A DNA stretch of 39,991 nucleotides from Chara braunii (Eukaryota > Streptophyta > Charophyceae > Charales > Characeae), in NCBI GenBank assembly GCA_003427395.1, contig BFEA01000033.1:2040721-2080711 (forward strand), written 5' to 3'. Both the position numbers and the translations under genes were made by a program. This document shows, piece by piece, positions 20,584 to 30,511 of the stretch (position 1 is the stretch's first letter; every line of letters starts with the position of its first letter). The notes beneath the pieces were generated by a model. It was given only the letters and a program-made list of their open reading frames with translations. It did not search any database and was not told the DNA's origin.

Positions 20584-21107
20584 CTAGCGACGAAAAATCA
20601 GTCCCCCATACTCGTGAAAATCAGGTTGACTGCTAGGGTCAGCCCGTAGCCGCTCAAGGATGGAACTCAACTCCGGATCCTTGGCGGTGTGTTCTACGAG
20701 CTCCTCCTTCAGTTTCTTCCGGAGGTCGTAGGATTTGACAAGGCAAGTCATGTACTCAGGGTGGCGAGACAATGCATCAACGACTCGATTATAACAACCA
20801 TTTTTGTGTCTTAACTCGAAATCGAAAATGTCAATCTCATAGAACCAGCGAAGCAAGGTACGGGACAGGGTAGTTTGTTGTTTGATCCACTTCAGAGTCT
20901 CATGATCTGATAAGACTTTGAAGTGGCTTCCCAAAAGATAGTGTTTCCAGTGATCCAGCGTCATACACAAAGCATAGAGCTCGCGCATGTAGGTGGAAGT
21001 GGCTACCTTTACGCTAGGCATGCGTTTGTTGTAGTACTCGAGTGGCCGCAAGCCATCACTGCATCTTGTTGCAGCACTGCGCCGATTCCATACTAACTTG
21101 CATCCGT
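20584..21107 (-). pseudogene. E3 RNase H domain
   Basis: The segment follows RT via a frameshift near 21060-21090. The RT frame ends in FVVTTDAS, carrying the first catalytic Asp. The shifted frame has ECYNKR-like LEYYNKRM, then STYMRELYALCMTLDHWKHYL (MRELYA holds the Glu), LSDHETLKWI and VVDALSRHPEY. This is the standard Ty3/gypsy RNase H set that degrades the RNA strand. It ends at a stop at 20584, just before integrase. Confidence 0.85.
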
Positions 21108-22025
21108 AGTAACTACGAATGTCAGTTTGGGATCTGCAATGCGGAGTACCGGGTAATTTACCAAGGCGTCCTTCAAGGCTTGAAAGGCGTTCGTGCACGC
21201 GGTATCGCAAAAGTAGGGAACATTCTTACTTGTTAGTCGAGACAATGGACGCGCAACAATGGAGAAGCAGGGCACAAACTTTCGATTGTATGACGCGAGA
21301 CCAAGAAAAGAACGCAATTTGCGAATGTTTACGGGCTGAGGCCAGTTGCGTATGACCTCCACCTTGGTTGCTTCAGGCTCTAGGCCTGCAACGGACAACC
21401 GGTGCCCAAGATAGATGACACTATCCTTCCCAAACTCAGATTTCTCTAAGTTGAGATGGAGTTGCGTCTTCTTGAGGATGGTCAGTACTTCCTCAAGGTG
21501 TTTGAGGTGTTCCTCCATGGACTTGTTGAAGATTAGAATGTCATCGAGGTAGACCACCACGAACCGACAAATCTGTTCGTGGAGGACTTTGTCCATGAGG
21601 CTTTGGAAGGTGGCCGGTGCGTTCGTGAGACCGAAGGGCATTACGGTAAACTCGTAAAGCCCATCGCGTGTTTTGAACGCAGTCTTGTGCTGGTTCGCAG
21701 GATCGACTTCAATCTGGTGGTAGCCAGACTTGAGATCGATCTTGGAGAAGACCTTGCGCCCACCTGCGGCATCAACCAAGCCATCTATACGAGGCAATGG
21801 ATAGGCATTTTTTTTTGTGATGCGGTTTAGACCGCGATAGTCAATACACATGCGGAGTTTGCCTCCTTTCTTTGGAACAAATAACACAGGAGCACCACAT
21901 TCAGATTCGCTAGGCTTGATCCACCCCTTGTCAATCATCTCATCAATCTGTCGCCGGAGTTCCTCCAACTCACCGGGTCCCATTCGGTATACGCAACCCT
22001 TTGGAGGAACAACACCTTCAACCAA
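21093..22025 (-). pseudogene. E3 reverse transcriptase, mostly intact frame
   Basis: This is the longest intact pol segment (310 codons). It has PPKGCVYRMGPGELEELRRQ, PVLFVPKKGGKLRMCIDYR, FSKIDLKSGYHQIEV (first catalytic Asp), [29 protein letters not shown] with YLDD at 21540-21551, LGHRLS, and the thumb/connection LRSFLGLASYNRKFVP. Palm order and spacing are normal. The frame agrees with the protease N-terminus (22898) and with the frame entered at the -1 site, but one shift lies between. Confidence 0.92.
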
Positions 22026-22153
22026 CTCGATGGTGCGTCGGACCGATCGCGTGGGGACTCCACGTGGCTCGACCAGAACTTCCGGAAACCGACCGAGGAG
22101 GTTTTGGATGTCTGGTGGGACCGGTGGGGGTGGGGGATCAGCAAAGGGATCAC

Positions 22154-23018
22154 CTAGATCCGGTCGCGTATAGAGATGACCGAATCTGAAGTAGGATCAT
22201 TTGGACCATTAGAGGGTAGAGAAATAGAGGTGCTAGAAGTAGGGTCACTAGTCGAAGTAGTAGTGGTATCAACCGCAAAAGTAAATGGCACATGGGTAGG
22301 ACGAACAAAGGCAACATACAACTGTTCTTCCTCCTTGTGCTTGCGCCATTTCTTGCAGAACTGCATAGCATTCTGAAAAGTCACTAGGGACTCGTGCTTC
22401 TCATCCAAGAGGACAGGAAGCTCGTTCCCTCGAGCATCTTTGACCATGAAAAGTGACTCCTTCCACTTGGTCCATTCGTATTGGGACTGCAGCCAGCCCA
22501 AGCCAAGGACAGCGTCCAAGGGGCACTTGTCAAGAACATAAGTTCAATGCGTGTGTGGCAGTTTTGTCCTTGTCAAAGGTAGTGCGCACACCTTTGACTG
22601 CATGCGTAGAAGAGACAACTTCTTTGTTGCCAACTTGGGTCCGGCAAGGGTTCTGCAAGGCCACTTGCTTCATCCCCAAGCCCACTTTGCGTCTCCGATG
22701 AGGTGACATAAAGTTAGCCGTAGTTCCACAGTCAACCAAAACACGGAGATAGTGGTGGTTTATGAGAAGTTTGAAGAAGATCAACTTCACCGTCCCCTGG
22801 GCATGCTGTTGTTTCATCTTAGCCCAATGCTCCAAGTGGTAGTGAAAATTGACCGTCCCAGACTCCTCCCAAGGCTCGTCATACAAAACGTTACTCACCT
22901 CAGCCTTGTGTGTGGCAGATGATTGGGCTTGAAGGGAGGACTGCTGATCTGCCTCAGATTCAGTCTCCCCTGCTGTAGAGTTTGTTGGTGTTGACTCTAC
23001 GCCCGGTTTTGGTTTCCC
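22154..23018 (-). pseudogene. E3 protease region of pol
   Basis: The -1 frame from GGGAAAC at 23018 is open through GKPKPGVESTPTNS and an acidic/Gln linker into HYHLEHWAKMKQQ. The retropepsin core LVDCGTTANFMS follows (DCGT codons at 22722-22733). A shift near 22540 breaks the frame. The C-terminal protease block TYVLDKCPLDAVLGLGWL continues in another frame (22519-22154), followed by a Thr/Ser/Pro-rich linker to RT. DCG in place of DSG/DTG is also seen in E1, while E2 has DNG. Confidence 0.85.
22975..23018 (-). promoter_or_regulatory. E3 programmed -1 frameshift signal
   Basis: Gag codons CAG GGA AAC place GGGAAAC (23018-23012) in X XXY YYZ register. The -1 frame GGG AAA CCA is open into protease. 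An 11-nt spacer is followed by GTAGAGT (23000-22994) pairing perfectly with ACTCTAC (22981-22975) around a 12-nt loop. The gag TAG lies within the stem, 12 nt after the heptamer. Confidence 0.8.
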
Positions 23019-24771
23019 TGCAGCCTATAACAATCTTGTACCTTATGGTTTGGTTTTTAGCAATGCAGGCATACCCCCTTCTTGAGTCTACCCTGCCAGT
23101 CATTTTCAGTAATCCGGAGGTCAACCCAAGGTTTAGTAGTTGCATCCTCCGGTTTAGGTGGGATCTTGACTCCCTTGGGAAGTTGGACATAGTTCTTCCC
23201 TGCACTTCGATTCGGTCCCTTTGCATTGGCAGTCTTTTTGAAGGCAGTAAATTTTTATTCTTCTTTGTTTGCATCAGACTCATGGGTTGAAGAACAAGCT
23301 GTATAAGAGTCTTGTTCTTGGTCATCACCAAGAGTGGGGTCATTTGCATCGGCTTCTTCTTCGGCCTCCAGTAGGTCATGCACAGCAAAACGGTTTCTGC
23401 CTTTGAACCGACTGCCGCCCATAGGCTTTTTGCTGCCTGCTGTGGTGACGAGGTCTACAGCCTCGAGACTGACTATGTCCTTCATCAAGGTGAACCAGTC
23501 AGTGTAACCAATGAAGTCCCTGCCCCGATGATTAGTAAAGTTGGTGGGAACCGCGCCTTTGACCACATCCAAGCAAGATTGCGCAGTTAGTTCCGATCCG
23601 GGTGTAGCAAACATCTTGCTAAGATAGGTCTGCGGGCTTTTCATGGAGCCCGTCCACTTGCCGCGCTTGATTTTGTCAAGCTGAATTCTTGCCCTTGCTG
23701 CAGCATCTGGATCCAAGTATTGTGATATGAGGAGGTCCTCGAGGGAGGCAACCGGGGTGGCCTTAAGCCATCTGGTTAGTTCTATTTTAGGAATCCCAGC
23801 TCGCGTAGCTTGGACCTCTAAGAAGCCCTGCACGATCGGCTCAACATTCATTCCCATGATCACGGACTGGGTCTCAGGTTGAGTCCCCAACACCTCAAAG
23901 TATGCCCTCATGGAGCTGATCCAAGATTCGATGTCTTCTTTGCCGTCGTACATAGACCGCCTTTCGGTCCACATAGAGACCAACGCGGTTGGGACCAGCA
24001 CCTGCTGGTTCCAATCTTGGGGCTGCACCATTTGCAGAATTTCCAGCCTCGTTGCTTGTCACAGCAACAGCGGAATCTGCACCTGTTGCAGGTCCCGAGG
24101 GGGTTGCCAACACATTCAAGGAAGAAGATACAGTGAGAGAGGCAGAGGTAGTTTCAATTGCAGTTTCAGATCCAGGGGGGAGAGGAAGAGGGTTGGCCAC
24201 TTGGGCTTGTTGCAGCTCAACCACCTCCTTTGTCAATTCATGGTACATGTGGGTCAGATCAGTCAAGTGTTCACAACATTGCGAAGACTTCAGCGATCTG
24301 AGTGGTATGATCCTCAAGATTCCTGACTTGAACAAGGGCGGTGAGTATAGATTGCAACTGCTCCCCGCATTGCTCTTCACTCAGTGAGGGAACAGTCTCT
24401 AGGATGGCCACCTGCCTTTTCGACAATGTCTCCTTCCTCTCCTTCTTTGCCTCCTGTTCCCTTTTGGTTGCACTATCTAGGAGTGCTTGTAGATATGGTT
24501 TTGGGGCATCACTGGCTCCATTTAACAAGGTCCGCCATTGCACTGAAGTTAGCTGAGCCATTTTTGGACCGTTAGTATTGACAGGTGGGTCAGAGAGTCG
24601 CCAGTCAGCAAAAAAATCAATTAGACTCTCAAGAGGTTCACTCTCCCTCTCACTTGGACGAACACTCCTTTTCCCAGTCCTTGCCCACTTCAAACGGTCA
24701 CTTTCCCTCTCTCCCTTTTCTCTCTCCCTCCTCTCTCTCTCTTCTTTCTGGTTGCGAGTCTCCACGGGCAT
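22997..24771 (-). pseudogene. E3 gag, broken
   Basis: Proposed start MPVETRNQKEERERRERE at 24771, a strongly basic/acidic N-terminus. Two frameshifts (near 24290-24310 and 23990) divide it into an N-terminal coiled-coil-like part, a Ser/Ala/Pro linker and the capsid. The capsid reads IESWISSMRAYFEVLG, then LEDLLISQYLDPDAAARARI and KRGKWTGSM, ending DANKEE with TAA at 23255-23257. The frame continues to a canonical CCHC knuckle at 23030-23071, whose fifth position is a TAA. The knuckle is followed by DCYRLQGN, the slippery site and a gag-terminating TAG at 22997-22999. This is the main structural protein of the particle; homology to E2 gag is clear. Confidence 0.85.
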
Positions 24772-24860
24772 CCGAAATGAACTCAGAGAAACAGACTGAA
24801 AAGCTCAGAGAAGAGAAGGTAGAAATCCTAGCCGGAGCGGCATTTCATTTGGACGTAGAG

Positions 24861-25058
24861 AGCAACAAACCAAAGAAAAAACACAAGTTCAAATGAGAGC
24901 TCTGATCTAGCGACCTAGTCTGATCAGATTGCATACGAGGTCCTCTTGAGTCCAGTCAGAGCAGCAAACCAAAGAAAAAACACAAGTTCAAATGAGAGCT
25001 CTGATCCAGCGACCTAGTCTGATCAGACTGCATACGAGGTCCTCTTGAGTCCAGTCCG
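24861..25058. repeat. 99-bp tandem duplication in the E3 leader
   Basis: 24861-24959 and 24960-25058 are near-identical with a few substitutions (for example GATCTAG versus GATCCAG). Confidence 0.9.
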
Positions 25059-25817
25059 ACCAGCTCCGTGACCGTACAGCAAATCAGACAACGAGTGACT
25101 AAATGCAACAATGGAGAATTGAGTGGTGTACAGAGTGCGAGTCAAGCCACAGGCAGTGCAATCCAAAAGACGTGCGAAACGTCTCAGCCAAGATCCCCTC
25201 GGTAGTGGGTGTCCTAGTCCAAGAAGAATGAACTCCGTATCCCATCCAAGAAGACAAAAGGTCAATGCCTAACCGATTTGGGTCCAGAGGCTCTTCTTGT
25301 TTGGGCCCGGTACCGCTGGGTCCCAGGGATTCCACGTAGGTCGCAACCAGGTCCCAACCAAGAGGAGTCCCACATAGACTTAGTTTAGTCTCTACTGCAC
25401 TGAAAAACAAAATTTTAACTTTTGGTAGAACCTACAGACTACAACCGTCCAGAGATGAAAAGACAAAGCACTGTAGAAAGACTCGGCATTTAGGTCAAGA
25501 TACTTCATTTTCCATCCATCAGGTGAGTAGGTAGATCACATGCATTCAGTCACATAATCAAGACCACAGAGGAGTAGGAAAAGAAATCCAGAGTACCCTA
25601 GCAGGACAATCATTACCATACACACATACATGGGCATTCCGTAGGTGCACGACACTTACCTGAGTGGCCTTGAGCTTCGAGATGAATAGAACTCACCCCC
25701 CTCTCATGTGGTCCTCCTGACCCCTCTAACGCTACCCCTACACTAGTGTCCTATCTCCTAGGAGGGTCTGACTCCAACACCAAAGTGCAACGCCGGATCC
25801 CCCGTCGATGCTGAAGA

Positions 25818-25992
25818 ACAAAGTAGCAACTTGCAGTCCGTAGATGCTGAGTGGCCGCTGACCCTCAAGCTCGCCTACTTGAGGGCAACCCTTAAGTTGC
25901 CAAGNACAAAGTAGCAACTTGCAGTCCGTAGATGCTGAGTGGCCGCTGACCCTCAAGCTCGCCTACTTGAGGGCAACCCTTAAGTTGCCAAG
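25818..25992. other. Assembly gap: identical 87-bp copies around one N
   Basis: 25818-25904 and 25906-25992 are identical and separated only by the N at 25905. This is most likely two contig ends that overlap but were not merged. Confidence 0.9.
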
Positions 25993-26196
25993 TGTCTCCC
26001 TTGAATCAGATTCCAGGTGCGAGTGCCTCTCACCGTCGCCTCTCTCAAATCGCCGCATGAAGTCTCCTCGAAATGTCTCGCCACCCTAATCTCACTCTCA
26101 AGCAACCTGGTTAGGTTCTATGTCGACCCCACATGACCTAACCAGGTCGGGGCAGCTTCCCTTAGCCACGCTGCCCCACTTCCCTCAACCAACCAA

Positions 26197-26237
26197 CCCT
26201 AACCCTAAGTGTTGCCCTCAACCACTTAGGGTTAGGG
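26197..26237 (-). repeat. E3 leader hairpin, perfect 15-bp stem with CCCTAA motifs
   Basis: CCCTAACCCTAAGTG (26197-26211) is exactly complementary to 26223-26237, with an 11-nt loop. It lies about 35 nt inside the PBS. Confidence 0.85.
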
Positions 26238-26271
26238 CAGCAAAGTCAACTCTCACCAGCAAGTAGAATCC

Positions 26272-26283
26272 GCTCTGATAACA
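26272..26283 (-). promoter_or_regulatory. E3 primer-binding site, tRNA-Met type
   Basis: The minus strand reads TGTTATCAGAGC one base inside the LTR. It matches the plant tRNA-Met PBS TGGTATCAGAGC at 11 of 12 positions. Confidence 0.8.
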
Positions 26284-26284
26284 A

Positions 26285-27580
26285 TGTTATGACCCTGGCC
26301 AATTTCGAGATACACATCCACCGGAAAGCACAATGCTATCCAATTGCAGAAATAGATGAATGAACTTGAGAGGAGAGAGGGAGGATTATAAGAAGAAGAA
26401 GAAGTAAGAAAGAAGAAAAAGAAGAAGTACACCAGCAAAGACAATGACAAGGCTCTTCTTCTTCGCCCAACAATCTCCTCCTCCTTATCTCCCCCTTCTC
26501 TTATTCATACAAGAAATAATAATACAATGTTGAATGACTGATCCAGAATCAATGTTCGAGTCCCTCTTCTACTGCAGCCATGGCCGCCTCCCCACTCTTC
26601 ACTCTCATAGGCTGAGGCTATGGCGGACTACTAGGCCTTGCCCAGATGCCCAAAGGACAACCCAAAGCAGCTATGGCTGCTCTAGCTCAGGTCGCCATGC
26701 CCAACCCTGCCTTGAAGCTTCTTGGTGTGGCTTCCCCCAGTTGGGGACCCCTTGCTGCAGCGCCCACCAAGGTGATGAAGATGGCCGCCACCATAGCCAG
26801 GTAAGTGCCCCTGGCGCTTCTCCCCCTTCCTTCCTTCTTCCTCCCTCATGTCCTTCTCCTTCCTCCCCACAGCGCTGCTCCAGCATAGCGCTGCTCCAGC
26901 CAGCACTCCACGAGTGTGTCGCCAAACTTGCACACCGAAAAAGAGGCCGGACTCTCCGCCCGGCCAGAAGATATATCGGCCTGCTTTGCCTCTTGGGCGG
27001 TGACTTCCAGGCCGCTCAGCCTCCCAAGCAACCGGTACCTCCTCCCTTTCAGAGGGAAACATCATTGCAGCCTCTGATATTGCCCGTACAGGCCCTAGAC
27101 CCAGACTGGTTGGACTGATATCCGCCTAGACCTAACCTACAACTACTGGGCCTCTAAAAATGCTACTTTTGTCTTCTTCTGCTCGGCCTCCGGTATCTAC
27201 CCCTTCCAGGTGCGGTACCGGCCTACCCGCTACTTGAGTGTTTCCCCCCGCTGCACCCCCTAAATGTCACGGCCACAGGTAAGAACCGGCCCTGAGGGCC
27301 CAACGAACGAGCAAGTGCCCTGACGGGCCACACACATACTCATGCCAACCAGCACTCAGACAGGCACGGTCACACGTACACCCAGGCCAACCAACACTCA
27401 GACAGGCATGGTCACACACACACACAAGCCATCCATCACTCAGACAGACATGCAGTCCTGCAAGCGTGCACACACAGACTTAGTAGCAAGCGGGAAAAAA
27501 ACTCAGCAGGGCATTCAGTCTATGGGCAAAACTCAGAAATCAGCTGTGTGTTTCAGTCCATGTATGGACGGGTCATCACA
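26285..27580 (-). repeat. E3 5' LTR (1,296 bp)
   Basis: Plus-strand ends are TGTTATGACCC and GGGTCATCACA. A minus-strand TATA-like GATATATC lies at 26970-26977. It contains a GAA tract and the same block order as the 3' LTR. The GGTC target duplication follows. Confidence 0.92.
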
Positions 27581-27787
27581 GGTCTTCGTACCCATAAGTG
27601 TCCCTCCCTTTTAAAAAGGGTAAGTACACAGAAAAAGAATATATTGGGGCCTCGTCGTACTGCTCATTGGTTTAATTCTCCTTTCCAAAAAGTACCCTGC
27701 AAGCAATTAGCAGGGTTTCCATAACCTCTGGAAGGATGTGCATTGGACTGCTGGACGACCACGAGTAGGCCAGCAATATATCCCGGA

Positions 27788-28147
27788 TTCGGATTCAGGT
27801 CTGTGTTCCAAGAGTTATGGGTTACAAACTTACCACAAACACTCCAGTAGTTCTCGTTTTTTTTTGCCCCCTTTTCTTACGTGCAGTGGCCCTAAGGGCC
27901 TCGCTCCACTCATCAGCACTTGCAGAAAAAAAAAACGGATGGCTTGTATGGTTCCAGTTTCTAGGAGAAGATTCATTTGCACATACAGTAGCTGTCTCGT
28001 TTTTTAGTTTTTCCTTTTCTTACTTGCGTGCAGTGATTCATTCTAGTTTTGCACATTTGGCGAGTAGTGGAGTGAAGCCCTCAAAATCACATGCCGAGTT
28101 AGCAAGTCAGTAACCCATAACTGCTGAAACACGGACCTGAAATCGAA
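27788..28147. mobile_element. MITE-like element with about 40-bp inverted repeats
   Basis: The left arm from 27788 (TTCGGATTCAGGTCTGTGTT and on to AGTTATGGGTTAC at 27825) matches the reverse complement of 28104-28147 with about seven mismatches. The 360-bp unit is noncoding and holds poly-T tracts plus a duplicated CTTAC(T)G-TGCAGTG block. No convincing target duplication was found, so the superfamily is unassigned. Confidence 0.6.
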
Positions 28148-28308
28148 GCTACACCATATGTAGCTGGCGTACTCCCTCCTTACTACGAGTCCTGTGACGC
28201 CCCTTCGAATGACCACCCCGTTCCTGCCGAAGGGACCCTTGCCAATTTTTGGCAGGGACCTTTTGAAGTACCGGCAGGGGTTGTCTGAATAATGTGAAAG
28301 GGCTCTGT

Positions 28309-28309
<1 letters not shown>

Positions 28310-28404
<95 letters not shown>
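28310..28404. repeat. (CT)n microsatellite, about 95 bp
   Basis: Uninterrupted CT dinucleotide run. Open frames across it encode only poly-RE or poly-LS. Confidence 0.98.
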
Positions 28405-28406
<2 letters not shown>

Positions 28407-28876
28407 GCGTGTATACACACATCACGTTTTTTTGTGTTTTTTTTTTGCGCGCGCGTTCGCACCTGGGATTGGCGCACTGCGCACCGCACACATACTGCCC
28501 AGCGCAGTTCACCTACGCGCCTCAAGTATGGTTCTAAGGCTTTGTATTAGATTGTTGCGTGAGTTAGAATGTAGATCTTATTCTTTCGAAAAACTACATA
28601 GACATATGTGCATTCAGCTGCCAGTTTCCAACTCAAGCTTGAAGCAGATGTCCAGCTTTGTTGCTTACCCTGTTGCAGAAAGGTGGAAAGAGTAGGGAGG
28701 GGTTAAAGAATGGTCATTGATAAGGATTGATGATATGTTTAGCTTTAGCTGCGGTAGAATCTGCCATTGCTATTCTTGTTATTACTGGACGTTTTTGGCG
28801 CTATTTGTTGGGGAGTACGTGTGTGTTTTCACTTGTGTTAGTTTGTCCCGGGTGCTGCTTGTGGCCGCTGGCACAG

Positions 28877-29238
28877 GTTGACCTTGCAGGAAGTGAGCGG
28901 CAAAGCAAGACAGGGGCAACGGGGGAGCGTTTCAAGGAGCTTACCAATATCAACTGGTCCCTTTCAGCACTTGGAAATGTTATTTCGGCATTGGTGGATG
29001 GAAAGACTGGTCATATCCCCTACAGGGACTCTAAACTAACACGGTTGCTGCAAGATTCTCTTGGAGGAAACACAAGGACAGTTATGGTGGCAAATGTGGG
29101 GCCAGCGGACTATAATTTTGATGAGACGATCAGCACTTTGCGGTATGCAAACCGTGCAAAGAATATTAAGAACAAGCCAAGGATCAACGAAGACCCGAAG
29201 GATGCGATGTTGCGTGAGTTTCAGGAGGAGATTGCAAG
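28877..29238 (+). CDS. Kinesin-2 (KIF3/FLA10-like) motor domain, one internal exon
   Basis: This exon encodes the C-terminal part of a plus-end-directed microtubule motor head. Kinesin-2 motors drive anterograde intraflagellar transport. The exon begins after ...GCACAG with [14 protein letters not shown] (switch II DLAGSE) and continues through [33 protein letters not shown] and [18 protein letters not shown]. It ends in the kinesin-2-type neck signature [20 protein letters not shown] and a GTAACA donor at 29239. Length is 362 bp: it enters in phase 0 and leaves after two bases of a codon. The frame has no stop. The usual KINLSL beside switch II reads NINWSL here, an odd change at a very conserved place. 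Other exons were not recognised. Neck sequence makes kinesin-2 much more likely than other kinesins. Confidence 0.88.
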
Positions 29239-29594
29239 GTAACACTGGGATCTTAAATTTTCTAATACTTTGCAGTGTTTGCACCTTTGAATCCCTTTTC
29301 CTGTTTCCCATTGCCACAGAGTTTAGCGAGTTGTGTGATTCTTTTTTTTTCTTTTTTTTTTCTATTTGAAAGCTGCCTTCTCCTCATTGGGGGACAGCCA
29401 TATATTTTTCTCTCACCTCACATATTCTTAACTGGCATTCTGCCATGTCATGGAACATATCTTTCTTTCGCCACCTACCTACCACTACTCGTAAGGCTAC
29501 ACAGGGAAACCCTGCAAGCATAGCTTTCTTCCTCTCTTCAGTGAAGGGAGGTTACCTCAACTGGTGGAGAGATGTAACGGCATTTTGATAGCAG
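29239..29594. other. Sequence downstream of the kinesin exon, presumably intron
   Basis: T-rich and noncoding. No continuing kinesin coiled-coil exon was recognised here or further right. Confidence 0.5.
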
Positions 29595-30505
29595 CTAACA
29601 CAAGGCTAGCAACTAACACAAGGACCGAGCATTTGCCAGTAATTGTGCCTCCCTTTTCATCTTCCCCCACCCCCATCAAGTAACAGTAGTGTCTAAAGCC
29701 AACACTCTTCACACACCACACACAACCCACTCACGCGCGCTCTCACAACCGTGTTCGCTGAACGCAAGTGACATTCAGGAGGTTGTGGGTTCAATCCCCA
29801 TGGCCACCTGTGGCACTCTTGGTGCCAACCAACTGAGATAGTCAGCTGGATCCTCCAGCACTCTCCGACATACCACATGCAACCCACTCACACATGCACT
29901 CACACCCGTGTTGGCTGCACGCAAGTGGCATTCAGTAGGTCGTGGGTTCAATTCCCATGGCCGCCTGTGGCACTCTTGGTGCCAACCAACTGAGATAGTC
30001 AGCTGGCTCCTCCCAGCCGGTATTAGTAAAGGTCTTCAGCCAACACGGCTGTGAGTGTGTTGCGTGTGGTTTGTGGGAGAGTGTTGGCTTTAGACACTAC
30101 TGTTACTCGATGGGGGTGGGGGAAGATGAAAAGGGGGGCACAGTTACTGGCAAATGCTCTCGGTCCTTGTGTTGGCCAGGCCCCCACCAGCGGCCCCAAC
30201 CCTATACCCTAAACGCTAGGCTAACACAAGGACCGAGCATTTGCCTGTAATTGTGCCTCCCTTTTCATCTTCCCCCACCGCCATTGAGTAACAGTAGTGT
30301 CTAAAGCCAACACTCTCCCACACACCACACACAACCCATTCACACGAGCACTCACACCTGTGTTGGCTGAAGAACTTTACTAATACCAGCTGGGAGGATC
30401 CAACTGATTATCTCAGTAGGTTGGCACCAGGAGTGCCACAGGCGGGGATTGAACCCATGGCCTCCCGAATGCCACTTGCGTGCCTAACCAATAGAGCTAG
30501 GTTGG
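29595..30505. repeat. Cluster of tRNA-derived SINE copies in alternating orientation
   Basis: The best copy is on the minus strand, 30500 to 30221. It has an A-box-like TAGCTCTATTGGTTAGGC (30482-30499), a B-box-like GGGTTCAATCCCC (30444-30456) and a tail ending CTTGTGTTAG. Plus-strand copies carry B boxes at 29787-29799 and 29944-29956 (the latter running to about 30176). Minus-strand partial copies lie at about 29612-29758 and 29856-29915. The shared body includes GTGGCACTCTTGGTGCCAAC and GTTGGCTTTAGACACTACTG. Pol III boxes plus repetition identify a SINE rather than a tRNA gene. Confidence 0.75.
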
Positions 30506-30511
30506 TTGTAT

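Larger units (their letters stand above)
24772..26271 (-). other. E3 leader (5' untranslated region)
   Basis: No gene is supported. It contains a 99-bp tandem duplication (24861-25058), an assembly-gap duplication at 25818-25992, leader blocks shared with E2, and a telomere-motif hairpin near the PBS. Confidence 0.75.
17806..27580 (-). mobile_element. E3: complete-length Ty3/gypsy chromovirus, inactive
   Basis: The 9,775-bp element is flanked by a 4-bp direct repeat GGTC (17802-17805 and 27581-27584). On the minus strand: 5' LTR 27580-26285, PBS 26283-26272, leader, gag, -1 signal, protease, RT, RNase H, integrase, chromodomain, PPT 19136-19124, 3' LTR 19123-17806. The order RT-RNase H-integrase and the terminal chromodomain identify a chromovirus. 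Several frameshifts and stops inactivate every gene. The two LTRs differ every few dozen bases and by small indels, so the insertion is not recent. Confidence 0.92.
27581..28876. other. Region upstream of the kinesin exon, probably intronic
   Basis: No upstream kinesin exon was recognised. It contains the MITE-like inverted repeat, the CT tract and an imperfect TTGCCAA...TTGGCA hairpin near 28230-28255. It ends in a plausible 3' splice site, ...GGCACAG, at 28876. Confidence 0.55.

Noticed and set aside
28043-28695. Long open frames encoding poly-RE or poly-LS
   Set aside because: They only reflect the (CT)n microsatellite.
30444-30500. tRNA gene on the minus strand
   Set aside because: A and B boxes are present, but no cloverleaf acceptor pairing was found and the unit is repeated with a long tail. 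It is a SINE.
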